Below, piece after piece: positions 17,527 through 26,747 of a stretch of DNA of 64,000 nucleotides. The notes under the pieces were generated by a model. That model did not search any database, was not told the DNA's origin, and saw only the letters and a program-made list of their open reading frames with translations. This DNA is from Lentzea xinjiangensis (GTDB lineage: Bacteria > Actinomycetota > Actinomycetes > Mycobacteriales > Pseudonocardiaceae). The stretch's first letter is position 1. The number at the start of each line of letters is the position of its first letter. The position numbers and the translations under genes were made by a program. The DNA lies in the NCBI RefSeq assembly GCF_900110955.1, contig NZ_FOFR01000033.1:1-64000 (forward strand), in the 5' to 3' direction.

Positions 17527-19034
17527 GACACCACCTCCGCGACGTACTCGTCCAGCACATCGGCAGCCACGCGGATGTCCTCGTCGAGCGGGCGGTCGTG
17601 GGTGATCGGCGCGACCCGCTCGGCCAGCGCCGCGACCAGGGCCGCGCAGTGAGGCGCGGTTGGTTCGCGATCGCCGATGTGGGCGGCCTGGCGTACCGCG
17701 ACGCCAAGGCATCCGTGCAGCAGCCGCAGGAGACGAGCCTGCTCGTAGGCGGTCAGCGCGGCTTGAGTGCCGAACGGGACGACGTCCTGGTTGTGCAGGT
17801 TGGTGGGAATGCTCTGCATCGCCGCGGGCGTGCACGCCCGGCGCATCGCCACGACGACCGACGTCGCCAGCACCTGCAAGCCCTGGATCGCGTGCTGCTT
17901 GCCCGGCTCGGCCGCGAGCATCGGGGGCCTCCCGCCGTTGCGGCCGGGGTCCACCAGCAGGTCGATCTGCCGCTCGGCGAGGTTGCCGACCTGGGTCATC
18001 GCCGAGGACAGCAGGTCGGCGGCGAAGGCGGCGGGCTGGCCGAAGAAGTTCCCGCCGTGCGCGACGAGGTCCTCGTCCGGGAAGAACAGGGGGTTGTCGC
18101 TGACCCCGCGAAGGTCGTCGGCGACGGTCCGGGCCGACCACCCGGCCGCCGACCGGGCTGCGCCGAGCAGCTGCGGCGTGCACCGGATGCTGTAGGGCTC
18201 CTGCAGTGGCCGCCCCGCCACCGGCGTGGTTCCTTCGAGCCACCACGACAGCTCACGGCCGACCGCTGCGGCCTCGGGGTGACCGAACGCCTCGAGCAGG
18301 GACGGCGCCAGGAACGCGGGCGCCGCACCGAGCAGGTCGGCCAGTGCCGCCGTCAGCGCGACCGCGGCTTTCAGGGAGCGTTGCGCCGAAAGCACGGCGA
18401 GACCGGCGGCCGCCGTCGTCACCGACGTACCGTTGACCAGCGCCAGCGCGTCCCGGCCGTCCAGCTCGAGCGGGGTCAGGCCCGCCGCGCGCAGGGCGTC
18501 GGTGGCGGGCATCCGGTCGCCGTCGAAGTAGGCGTACCCGTGTCCGCGCAGGCTCTGGACGGCGTGCGCCAGGGGAACCAGGTCCCCGCTGGCTCCGACC
18601 GAGCCCCAGGTCGGGATGACGGGAGCGAAGCCGGTGGCGAGCATCCGGCCCAGAGCATCCACTGTGGACAGAGATGCACCGGACAAGCCCCGGGCCAGGG
18701 ACCGTGCGCGCACGAGCACCGACGCGCGGGCGACGGGGATCGGCAGGTCGGGCCCCTGGCCGACGGTGAGGTGCTGCAGCACGTTGTCGCACTGCGCGGT
18801 GCTGCTTTCCCGGCCGTCGAAGACGACCAGGGGGCCGAACCCCGTGGTGGCGCCGTACACCGGGCGTTCACACCGCGCCAGCGTCGCCTCGACGAAGCCC
18901 CGCCCGCGCTCGATGTCCGCGACGACGCTTGCGGACAACGAGATCCGGATCGGCCGGGCTGCGGCCTCCAAGTGGGTCAACTCCACGGGAGCCGAGAGAT
19001 CGAGGGTGGTGGTCGTGGAATCGATCGGGCTCAT
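17523..19034 (-). CDS. MIO-type aromatic amino acid ammonia lyase / 2,3-aminomutase
   Basis: This 503-residue protein starts at ATG 19034 (ribosome-binding site AGGGGCG). It is a lyase-I-like enzyme with the Ala-Ser-Gly triad that forms the MIO group in GSVGASGDLVPLAH. It also has the mobile tyrosine loop VYGATTGFG, the RPLQEPYSIRC segment and NLHNQDVVPFG. The selectivity pair before the MIO region is His-Leu (NVLQHLTVG), as in tyrosine ammonia lyases, rather than Phe-Leu (PAL) or Ser-His (HAL), so tyrosine or DOPA is the likely substrate. Lyase (coumarate/caffeate) versus aminomutase (beta-tyrosine) cannot be decided here. It leads the coupled operon with the hydroxylase, methyltransferase, ligase-SDR and dehydrogenase. 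Confidence 0.87.
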   Translation of the reverse strand: MSPIDSTTTTLDLSAPVELTHLEAAARPIRISLSASVVADIERGRGFVEATLARCERPVYGATTGFGPLVVFDGRESSTAQCDNVLQHLTVGQGPDLPIPVARASVLVRARSLARGLSGASLSTVDALGRMLATGFAPVIPTWGSVGASGDLVPLAHAVQSLRGHGYAYFDGDRMPATDALRAAGLTPLELDGRDALALVNGTSVTTAAAGLAVLSAQRSLKAAVALTAALADLLGAAPAFLAPSLLEAFGHPEAAAVGRELSWWLEGTTPVAGRPLQEPYSIRCTPQLLGAARSAAGWSARTVADDLRGVSDNPLFFPDEDLVAHGGNFFGQPAAFAADLLSSAMTQVGNLAERQIDLLVDPGRNGGRPPMLAAEPGKQHAIQGLQVLATSVVVAMRRACTPAAMQSIPTNLHNQDVVPFGTQAALTAYEQARLLRLLHGCLGVAVRQAAHIGDREPTAPHCAALVAALAERVAPITHDRPLDEDIRVAADVLDEYVAEVVS

Positions 19035-19959
19035 CGTGTCATCGCCCCTAATTCGGCCGAAGTGGATTTGAAGCTCGTCATCAGCCAGGTCGGCGGTCCG
19101 TCCGAAGTGGCCGCGCTGTTCACCGGAGTTCGGACTGCCGGCAGCGAGCCGACGGACAACCGTCCGGCCCGGACATCGCGGCCGACCTGCGGCCCCCGAC
19201 CAGCCGGCGCACCGACTGATCTGCGACCGCACCCGCCAGGTGGACCGGAGATCCGCCACCAGTTGCCGGCGTCCGTCCCATCTCGGAACGCGACCTCGAC
19301 CTGTCCGCGTAACAATTTTCGCCGCAAGTATGCAGCGGTGAAGCCGTCGCACAACCGAGCGTTCCCCCTGTCGGAACGATGACGGCGATCTGCACCCGAT
19401 CGGCTCACGGCGCTGACGAAGGTCGTCCACCCCACGGCCGCAAGCACTTGAGGCGAACCCACCGTCCACAAGCGACTGTCACGAGCGGCGTGACGGGGAG
19501 TCACGACGGGCCTGCTTGCCAGGTCCTCGATCATCTCGTCAGTCCTGTTCCACTCGGCTGATTCTTCAGGTGAGCCTAGGAACGGTGCGTCTGGTGTGAC
19601 TCTGGATGTCCGCAGCGCTACTGCGGGTCCACAGTTCGGTCGCATCTCCGCGTTCCCGGCGCGGTCGACCGCACAGCGGTCCAGGCGTGGTGGGCAGCTA
19701 CCTGGTGCTGGACCTGCTCGGTCCCCTGCCGCCGACCGCTTGGTCGCGGCCTCGTTCCTTGTGGACTTGTGGTTGCCCGCCGGAGTGTGCAGCAGGCGGG
19801 AACTCAGATGCCACAAGTGTTCCGAGAGCTGGAACGGCTCCAAGAGCGGGGCCGTTCCGGTGAGTGGAACGACGCGGGCACGCACCCGTTCGCTTCTTGA
19901 AGTCCCGGTACACGAGGCGACGCGGGCCGATCCACACCCCCAGAACAGCGGAGGGGCCA
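19035..19959. other. divergent regulatory region between the two MIO genes
   Basis: No credible gene. It should hold the promoter of the aromatic-acid operon (-) and that of the dead MIO copy (+), which still has a GGAGGGG ribosome-binding site at 19949-19955. Small inverted repeats occur, including CCGCAG-N5-CTGCGG near 19610 and GGAACGGC...GCCGTTCC near 19835-19860. Confidence 0.4.
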
Positions 19960-20918
19960 TGACTCAGGCAGCAGAGAAGACAGTTCTGGACACCGGCAAG
20001 ATGCTCACAACGGACATGCTTGAAGCGTCGTCGCGCCACATCGCCATCGCCCGGGACGACGACTTCGACCAGCGCGTGCGCGCGGCTTCCAGTTCGTGCA
20101 GGACACGCTGTCGGGTGGCAAACAGGTTACGGCGCGACGACGGGGTTCGGCCCCCTGGTCACCTTCGACGGCAGCGAGAACCAGGCCGCGCAGAGCGACA
20201 ACGCCCTGCAGCACCTCGCCGCCGGGCAGGGGCGTGAGCTGCCGCCCGGGGTCGTGCGCGCGACGATGCTCGTGCGCACCTGGTCGCTGGCGCGCGGCGT
20301 CTCCGGCATCTCGCCGTCAGCGCTCGACGCGCTCTGCGCCGCGCTCGAGACCGACTTCACCCCCGTCGTGCCGGGCTTGAGGTGGCACGAGGATGGACGC
20401 CGCCGACGCGCTGGTCGCGGCCGGCCTGCGCCCCCTGAACCTGACAGGCTGAGACGGTCTGTCGATGGTCAACGGCACCTCGGTCACGAGCGCCGCGGCC
20501 GGGCTCGCCGTGGCGTCACTGCGGCTGTCCCACCAGATCGGGGTGCTGCTCACCGCGGCGCTGGCCGACCTGCCGGGTGCCGAACCGGCCTTCCTGGTCC
20601 CCCAGCTGCTCAACGCGTACGGCCGCCGCGGCCGTCGGCGCCACACTTCGAGCGCACCCGGAGGGGACGAGGCCGACCGGCGACCGGCCCCTGCAGGAGC
20701 CCTACAGCATCCGGTGCGTGCCGCACCTCATGGGCGCGGCGCTGTCGGCTCTCAACCGGGCGGCCGACGTGGTGGACCGCGATCTCAACGGTGTCAGCGA
20801 CAACCCCCTGTTCTTCCCGGACGACGACGTGGTGGCTCACGGCGGCAACTTCTTCGGCCAGCCCGTCACGTTCGCGGGAGACCTGCTCTCGATGACCGCC
20901 ACCCAGAATCGCGGAATT
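19960..20918 (+). pseudogene. second MIO ammonia lyase/aminomutase, multiply broken
   Basis: The ATG at 19960 keeps its ribosome-binding site. After about 45 residues the frame breaks near 20100-20125. The next frame reads YGATTGFGPLVTFDG and NALQHLAAGQG, close to the intact copy, and runs to DFTPVVPGL. The following 30 or so residues, which contain the MIO-forming Ala-Ser-Gly, are deleted. Later pieces (MVNGTSVTSAAAGLAVAS, RPLQEPYSIRC, GVSDNPLFFPDDD, AHGGNFFGQP) lie in changing frames with a stop at about 20451. The last 150 or so residues are missing. It retains the same His-Leu selectivity pair, so it was probably a tyrosine-class paralogue. Confidence 0.9.
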
Positions 20919-21170
20919 CCGCGGTGTCACTCGCGCCCAGGTGGCTCTGGCGTGGGTGGCGGGGCAGCCCGGCATCACCGCGCCGATCCTGGGAGTGACC
21001 AAGCCACACCACCTCACCGACGCGATCGCCGCCCTCGACCTCGAGCTGAGTTCCGCGGAACAGGTCCAGCTCACCGAGCACCACACCCCACGCTTCGCCA
21101 CTGGCGTCAACCGGTCGCGCACGGGAGCGGCGCCCACGACGCCGTCCTGGGTCCGGCACGGCAGCGAGTC
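20919..21170 (+). pseudogene. C-terminal fragment of an aldo/keto reductase
   Basis: Joined directly to the broken MIO gene, the frame reads TRAQVALAWVAGQPGITAPI, then LGVTKPHHLTDAIAALDLEL, the C-terminal barrel and helices of an aldo/keto reductase. No N-terminal part or catalytic tetrad is present. The junction at about 20919 marks a deletion that removed the end of one gene and most of another. Confidence 0.8.
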
Positions 21171-21189
21171 TCGGACATCCTCCTACCCC

Positions 21190-21211
21190 GAGGGATTCAG
21201 CAGAATCCCTC
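21190..21211. terminator. bidirectional stem-loop at a convergent junction
   Basis: GAGGGATTC and GAATCCCTC form a 9-bp perfect stem with an AGCA loop. They lie between the + strand relic and the end of the - strand iterative PKS gene, a typical place for a two-way terminator. Confidence 0.6.
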
Positions 21212-21331
21212 AGGGTGGTCCACATCTCGGCCACTGCCACGTCGGTGCGCCACTCCAGCACGAGCGCCGCCTGAACCGGACGACGAACAGGTTCCGCGGT
21301 TTTCAGCGCTCGTGGTGCGAGTACTGGGAAT

Positions 21332-24300
21332 TCAACGCGCCGCCATCGTGGCGAGGTAGCGCGTCAGAGCCGCCGGCGTGGGGTGGGTCCAGAGGATGCC
21401 GGCGGGTAGCTCGATTCCGGTGCTCTGCTGCAGCTTTCCCCGAATGGCGATGCCCATGACCGAGTCCAGGCCGATGTCCGAAAACGGTCGTTCGGGTTCG
21501 ATCCGGTGCTCCGGCACACCGGTTTCCGCCGCCACCACGCGTTGGATCACGGCCATCGCCGCGTCCAACACCTCGTCCGCAGGCAGTTCACGCAGGAGGG
21601 TGACCGGCTCCGTCGTCGGCCCTCCCCCGCCCGACCCGCCGTTCTGGGGATCACGAACGTGTTCGAACAGCGCGCGGCGTCCTCCTGGCGGCGGCGTGGT
21701 CGGCCTGACCACCAGCGCGTAGCCGTCGTCCGTGGTGTGCAGGCAGTTCCACACGCGCAGCGCCTCGGACGGGGTGATGTCGCCGAAGCCTTGGGCCACC
21801 ATGCTTTGAAGTCCGTCAGCGGTGAGCTTGCCCATGCCCGTGTCACGCCAGACCGTCCAGGCGATCGAGGTCGTGTTCCCGCCTCGGTGCCGCCGGTGTG
21901 CGGCCAGGCCGTCCAGGAACGAGTTGGCCGCGGCGTAGGCGGTGCAGCCGGGCAACACGACCAGCGGCGCGGTAGAGGAGAACAGCACCATCTCGTCGAT
22001 GCTGCCCGGCGGGAACAGCTCATGCAGTACCAACGCCCCGAGCACCTTGGCGTGCAGCGTCTCCCGAATCGACTCCTCGTCCAAGTCGTCCACCAGGCGA
22101 CCGTGCACAGCTCCGGCCGTGTGGACCACGCCCCTGATGGGCGGCATGCGCAGGAAGTCGGGCGTCAGCACTGCTCGTGCGGCGTCGGCGTCGGTCACGT
22201 CGAGGGCCAGCGGGAGAACGCTCACCCCCTGGCTCTCGAGCTCCTCGACAACACCGATCGCGTGCCGGGTAGCGGCGTCGTGCCCTTCGTTCCAAGTGGA
22301 CCGTGGAGGCAGTCCCCGCCGGCTGGTCAGGACCAGCCGGCGAGCGCCCCGTGAGGAGAGGTGCCGCGCCGCCTCCAGGCCGAGTGCCCCAAGACCGCCG
22401 GTCACCACGTAGGTGGCGTCAGGTCGCAGGGGCACCGGCGGGGTGTGAGCCCGGTCCGGGCGGGGCACGATGCGACCAGCGAGCAGCCCGCCGTTCTGGA
22501 TGACCAGCCAGTCCTCCGCCGGGGGTTCGTGGAGGACTCGCGCCACCAGCTCGAACGCGGCGTCGTCGTCACCTCCCTCCAGATCCAGCACGCCACCGCG
22601 CAACTCCGGATGTTCGGAGGCGATCACCCGTGCGGCTCCCCATAGGGGTCGATGCGTGAGACCAGAAGAAATGTTGCAGGCCAACGCTTCCCGGGTGAGG
22701 ACCCACAACCTGGTTCCCAGCCGGTCAGCCTCGACCACGGCCTGGGTCACGCGGGCGAGATCGGCCAGGTGGTGGACGGTCGCGTCGTACTCGTGTCCCG
22801 GTGCGGAGAACGGGGCCAGGTACACCACGTGGTGTGGTTCGTCGCCCGCGGGCAGCGAGATGTCCTGTGCGGCTTTGACGAGGGTGCACTTCAGGCCGGC
22901 CCGCACGAGGTGCTCCGCGAGCCGTTCCGCGGCCACCGAGGGTTCGGTCGAGACCAGCGTGACCGTGGCCGCAGGTGTCTCGACGGCCTGGACTTCCAGT
23001 GGCTGCCAGGACAGCCCGTGCAGGAAGATCCTCGGGTCGGCGAGCAACGTCTGGTCCGCGTCGAGAACGCCGAACCGGAGTCCGGTGACTCTGGCAGCCG
23101 ACTGCCCGTCGGCCCCTCGCAGGTCCAGGTCGATGGTGTCGGCGGTGCCGCTGCGCAGGCGGGCGACCAGGTGGGCCGAGGACAGGGCAGGACCGGTCCA
23201 CTCGACCGACTCGACGGAAGCGGGCATGCGGTGGATGCCCTGCCGGGCGAGCGGTAGCGAGGACAAGGTGGTGGCGGCATCGAGGATCACCGCCCAGTGG
23301 GATGCACGACCAGGCGTCGACACGGTCGCGTGCACCACGTCGTCATCGTGGCGGAGGTGGTCCACCTGCCAGTCGAAGGCCAGACCGGACACCCCGAGGG
23401 GCCGCAGCAGCTCGAGCACCCCATCAGCTCCACTGGGGAGCTTCGGGAGCACCGAGTCTTCGACCACCTCGGCCGAGTCGGCGCTCAGCGTGCCGGCTCC
23501 GCCGTCGCGAGCGGAGGTGTGCGTGGTCCAGGTCGTCTCCTCGGACGCCTCCTCCAGGCGGGAGGAGAGCACCGCCCTGCCGTCCTGGCACACGACCTGA
23601 ACGGCGCGGTTCTGCTCGGCCGGCAGAGGTGTGCGCAGGACGACGTCGCGGAGATGACGCGGCCTGTCTGCTTCGCCCGTCATCGCGTCGGCGAGCGTGC
23701 AGAACAGCACGGAGGCAGGAACGATGTCCACGCCGTGCACGGTGTGCGGAGCGTCGTACGGCCTAGTCTCGGGCGAGAGGTTCGTCTGCCACACGGCCGA
23801 GGGCGGCGTGGTGGCCGCCGTCAGCCGGGAACCGAGCAAGGTGAAGGACCCCGGGTCGTGACCTCCTGCGCCCCGGTCCGCCGGTGCCTCGGGAAGCCAG
23901 TACCGGTTGTGCTGCCACGCCGTGCGCGGCAACGCGACCGCTACCGAGCGGGGCCAGTGGGCCCGCCAGTCGACCCGGACTCCGGCGCAGTGCAGCCTGC
24001 CCAGCTGTTCGGTCATCTCCGCGAGCACCGGCTGCTCACGACGCAACGAGTGCGCCGTGGTGACCGCCGGCACGGACAGCGATTCCGCGATCTGGGCGAT
24101 GTTGTGGACGACGACGGGGTGCGGCGAGATCTCCAGGAAGTGGTGGTGTCCATCGTGGACCGCGGCTTCCACACCTGCCGCGAACCGCACCGGGCGTCTG
24201 AGGTTCTGCTGCCAGTAGCCGGCATCCCGCCGTGCGTCGGAACGCGGGTCGTCAAGAATCGTGCCGTACAGCCTCAAAGACGGTGCGCCGATCGACAGCC

Positions 24301-26536
24301 CCTGCACAGCGGCGCCGAGGTCGTCGAGGAGTTCGTCCATGTGCGAGCTGTGAAAGGCGACGTCGGAGGCCACTCGGCGAACCACGCGGCCCTCGTCGGC
24401 CAGCACGGCCGCGTACTCCTGCACCGCTGCCACGTCGCCCGCCAGCACGGACCACCCGCGGGCCGGTTCGATCGCCGCTGTCAGACCGGGCGTGCCCGCG
24501 AGACGATCCTCCAGCTCGTCGAACGGCACGTCGAGCAGGACCATGGCACCCCTGCCCGCCACGGTCTTGAGCAGGTTCGCGCGGCGGCAGGCGAATCGGG
24601 CGCCGTCTTCCGCGCTCCACACACCCGCGGTCACCGCCGCGGCGATCTCACCCATCGAGTGACCGAGTGCCGCCACCGGTTCGACGCCCCAGGACCGCCA
24701 CACCTCGGCAAGACCCAGGTGCATGGCGAACAAAGTCGCCTGGATGCGGTCCGTCCGGGTGCAGTCCCCCTCTTCGAGTTCGTTGATCAGCGAGTACCCG
24801 GCCTCTTCGCGGAAGATCGGGTCGAGCCGCTCGCACAGGGCCGCGAACGGCTTGCTCGAGCGGAGCAGCTCACGTCCCATGCCCGCCCACTGCGAACCGT
24901 GCCCGGAGAAGACGAACACCGGCCCCGCAGCCTGGTCGGTCGCCCGGCCGTGCACGACTCCCGGCACCTTTCCGGTCGCGGACCACGCACGGAGGCGATC
25001 GACCGCCTCGCCGCGATCGGCGGCGAGCACGGCGGTCCGCCACGGCAGGTGCGACCTGTGCAGCGTCAGCGTGGCCGCCACCGCACTGACGTCCTGATCA
25101 CCCGCCTCCAGCGCGTCCGCGAGCCTGCTCACCGTCGGCGCGAGCGCTTCCCGGGTGGCAGCGGACAGCACGAGCAGGGACGGGTCGTCGGTGACGCCTC
25201 GCTCGCCGTCCGGCTGCAGCGGGTCACCTTCCGCCAGGCAGACGTGCGCGATGGTGCCCCCGTACCCGAAGCTCGACACGCCGGCCAGCTTCGGCTTGCC
25301 GGGGACCTCGGGCCAGGCGGTCGGCTCGGCCACCACCTTGATCGACTGCTCTGCCTCGACTTCCGCATTGACGCCGTCGCGCGCTCCCACCGTGGGCGGC
25401 AGGACACCGGCGCGCATGGCCAGCACCGTCTTGATGATGCCGACCACTCCGGCACCCGCTTCGAGGTGCCCCACGTTGCCCTTCACCGATCCGATGAGTA
25501 GAGGCGAGTCCGGCGTCCGGCCGGCTCCGAGGACGGCCGCGGCCGCGGCCGCCTCCGTCGGATCACCGAGCGGCGTACCGGTGCCGTGCGCTTCCAGATA
25601 GTCCACATCGGACGGATCGATGCCGGCCGTCTCGTACACGGATCGGAGCATCTCCTGCTGCGCGATGCCGTTGGGCGCCATGATCCCGTTGGTGCGGCCG
25701 TCCTGCCGGACCGCGCTCGCACGGACGACGGCCAGGACGTTGTCTCCGTCGCGCCGGGCGTGGTCCAGCCTCTTGAGCACCACGACACCCGCACCCTCGC
25801 CTCGGCCGTACCCGTTGGCCGAAGCCGAGAACGGCTTGCTCCTGCCGTCGGCCGACAACGCTCCCGACGCCCCCAGCGACAGGGTCTGCGCGGGTGCGGC
25901 GATCAGGTTCACCCCGCCCGCGATCACGACGTCGCACTCCCCCGAGAGCAGCGCCTGCCGTCCGAAGTGGATCGCCGCGAGCGAGGACGAGCACGCGGAG
26001 TCCAGCGCCAGGCTCGGACCGCGCAGGTCGAGGAAGTACGACACCCGGTTCGCGACGGCGCAGTAAGCCCCGCCGATGCTGCTCCACGGACCGATCCTCT
26101 CGGGATCGTTCAGCAGCATCTGCCCGTACTCACCGCCACCCACGCCGATCAGCACGGCGGAGTTGCTGCCGGCGAGCGACAGGGGCGGAATTCCGGCGTG
26201 TTCGAGTGCTTCCCACACCACTTCCAGCACCAGGCGCTGCTGCGGGTCCATCAGGACAGCTTCTTTGGGTGTGACGCCGAAGAACTCGGCGTCGAAGTCC
26301 GCGGCGTTCTCCAGGTAGGCGGCGCGGCTGACTGCCCGGTTCACCGCGGCGACGGCAGCGGGACCGTGCGCCGGGTACGACGACCACCGATCGCGGGGAA
26401 GGTTCCCGACCTCACTGCGTGCCGCGATCAAGCGGGACCAGAAGTCCGCCGGTTCGCAGATCCCACCGGCCAGCCTCATGCCCAAACCCACGACGGCGAC
26501 GTCGTTGCCGGGGTTGCCAACGTTCAAACGCGTCAT
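21332..26536 (-). CDS. iterative type I PKS, 6-MSA/orsellinate-synthase type (KS-AT-DH-KR-ACP)
   Basis: At 1734 residues this has the size and single-module order of bacterial aromatic iterative PKSs such as ChlB1, NcsB, AviM or CalO5. The KS at about 10-435 has active Cys182 in DSACSSSL. The AT at about 540-850 has GHSMGE with Ser627 and VAFHSSHMD, which points to malonyl-CoA. The DH/thioester-hydrolase-like domain has HTVHGVDIVP (HxxxGxxxxP). The KR has VTGGLGALG and FSSTAP...YAAANS. The ACP serine near 1692 lies in GLDSVM. No thioesterase is present, as usual in this family. It should make a small aromatic acid such as 6-methylsalicylate or a naphthoate; ring size cannot be read. The start ATG 26536 has ribosome-binding site GAGGT. 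Two tiny reading frames precede it. Confidence 0.88.
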   Translation of the reverse strand: MTRLNVGNPGNDVAVVGLGMRLAGGICEPADFWSRLIAARSEVGNLPRDRWSSYPAHGPAAVAAVNRAVSRAAYLENAADFDAEFFGVTPKEAVLMDPQQRLVLEVVWEALEHAGIPPLSLAGSNSAVLIGVGGGEYGQMLLNDPERIGPWSSIGGAYCAVANRVSYFLDLRGPSLALDSACSSSLAAIHFGRQALLSGECDVVIAGGVNLIAAPAQTLSLGASGALSADGRSKPFSASANGYGRGEGAGVVVLKRLDHARRDGDNVLAVVRASAVRQDGRTNGIMAPNGIAQQEMLRSVYETAGIDPSDVDYLEAHGTGTPLGDPTEAAAAAAVLGAGRTPDSPLLIGSVKGNVGHLEAGAGVVGIIKTVLAMRAGVLPPTVGARDGVNAEVEAEQSIKVVAEPTAWPEVPGKPKLAGVSSFGYGGTIAHVCLAEGDPLQPDGERGVTDDPSLLVLSAATREALAPTVSRLADALEAGDQDVSAVAATLTLHRSHLPWRTAVLAADRGEAVDRLRAWSATGKVPGVVHGRATDQAAGPVFVFSGHGSQWAGMGRELLRSSKPFAALCERLDPIFREEAGYSLINELEEGDCTRTDRIQATLFAMHLGLAEVWRSWGVEPVAALGHSMGEIAAAVTAGVWSAEDGARFACRRANLLKTVAGRGAMVLLDVPFDELEDRLAGTPGLTAAIEPARGWSVLAGDVAAVQEYAAVLADEGRVVRRVASDVAFHSSHMDELLDDLGAAVQGLSIGAPSLRLYGTILDDPRSDARRDAGYWQQNLRRPVRFAAGVEAAVHDGHHHFLEISPHPVVVHNIAQIAESLSVPAVTTAHSLRREQPVLAEMTEQLGRLHCAGVRVDWRAHWPRSVAVALPRTAWQHNRYWLPEAPADRGAGGHDPGSFTLLGSRLTAATTPPSAVWQTNLSPETRPYDAPHTVHGVDIVPASVLFCTLADAMTGEADRPRHLRDVVLRTPLPAEQNRAVQVVCQDGRAVLSSRLEEASEETTWTTHTSARDGGAGTLSADSAEVVEDSVLPKLPSGADGVLELLRPLGVSGLAFDWQVDHLRHDDDVVHATVSTPGRASHWAVILDAATTLSSLPLARQGIHRMPASVESVEWTGPALSSAHLVARLRSGTADTIDLDLRGADGQSAARVTGLRFGVLDADQTLLADPRIFLHGLSWQPLEVQAVETPAATVTLVSTEPSVAAERLAEHLVRAGLKCTLVKAAQDISLPAGDEPHHVVYLAPFSAPGHEYDATVHHLADLARVTQAVVEADRLGTRLWVLTREALACNISSGLTHRPLWGAARVIASEHPELRGGVLDLEGGDDDAAFELVARVLHEPPAEDWLVIQNGGLLAGRIVPRPDRAHTPPVPLRPDATYVVTGGLGALGLEAARHLSSRGARRLVLTSRRGLPPRSTWNEGHDAATRHAIGVVEELESQGVSVLPLALDVTDADAARAVLTPDFLRMPPIRGVVHTAGAVHGRLVDDLDEESIRETLHAKVLGALVLHELFPPGSIDEMVLFSSTAPLVVLPGCTAYAAANSFLDGLAAHRRHRGGNTTSIAWTVWRDTGMGKLTADGLQSMVAQGFGDITPSEALRVWNCLHTTDDGYALVVRPTTPPPGGRRALFEHVRDPQNGGSGGGGPTTEPVTLLRELPADEVLDAAMAVIQRVVAAETGVPEHRIEPERPFSDIGLDSVMGIAIRGKLQQSTGIELPAGILWTHPTPAALTRYLATMAAR

Positions 26537-26556
26537 TGCTACCTCACAGATTTCGG

Positions 26557-26673
26557 TCAGGCCGTCCAGTTGTCACGAGATCTCCCCGCCGGACCCGGGA
26601 GCCGGCCGCAGCGCGGATGCGGCTGGGCGATGAGGACGAGCGCGGCCCCGACCGCGGCGATCGGGGCCGTCAC
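26557..26673 (-). CDS. 38-residue small hydrophobic ORF upstream of the iterative PKS
   Basis: The GTG at 26673 starts three bases after the stop of the preceding 23-codon frame (TGAGCGTG). The frame encodes a peptide with one hydrophobic stretch (APIAAVGAALVLIA) and a Cys/Pro-rich basic tail. It ends 20 bases before the PKS ATG. It could be a leader peptide, a tiny membrane peptide or a gene relic. I recognise no family. Confidence 0.3.
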   Translation of the reverse strand: MTAPIAAVGAALVLIAQPHPRCGRLPGPAGRSRDNWTA

Positions 26674-26675
26674 GC

Positions 26676-26747
26676 TCAGCTGGTGTCGCCGACGTCGGAC
26701 GTCTCGCAACCGGAGATGCGGATGAGGACCCGGCCGTCCGCGCTCAC
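26676..26747 (-). CDS. 23-residue small ORF with a strong ribosome-binding site
   Basis: GTG 26747 is preceded by AGGAGG at very short spacing. The predicted peptide begins VSADGRVLIRISGCETSD. It is coupled to the 38-residue frame and then to the iterative PKS. It may be a translated leader. Coding status is uncertain because of the short length. Confidence 0.28.
   Translation of the reverse strand: MSADGRVLIRISGCETSDVGDTS

Noticed and set aside
17523..19034. MIO enzyme as a housekeeping histidine ammonia lyase
   Set aside because: It has a His-Leu selectivity pair and an HNQDV segment like aromatic lyases/aminomutases, sits in a coupled aromatic-acid operon, and has no hut neighbours.
19031..19960. 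309-codon - strand frame upstream of the MIO gene
   Set aside because: It would overlap the start of the real MIO gene, has low-information composition and lies where divergent promoters are expected.
21332..26536. Assignment of the whole locus to an enediyne cluster
   Set aside because: An MSAS-type PKS and a tyrosine-class MIO enzyme occur in some enediyne clusters, but no enediyne PKS or its conserved cassette is in the window.
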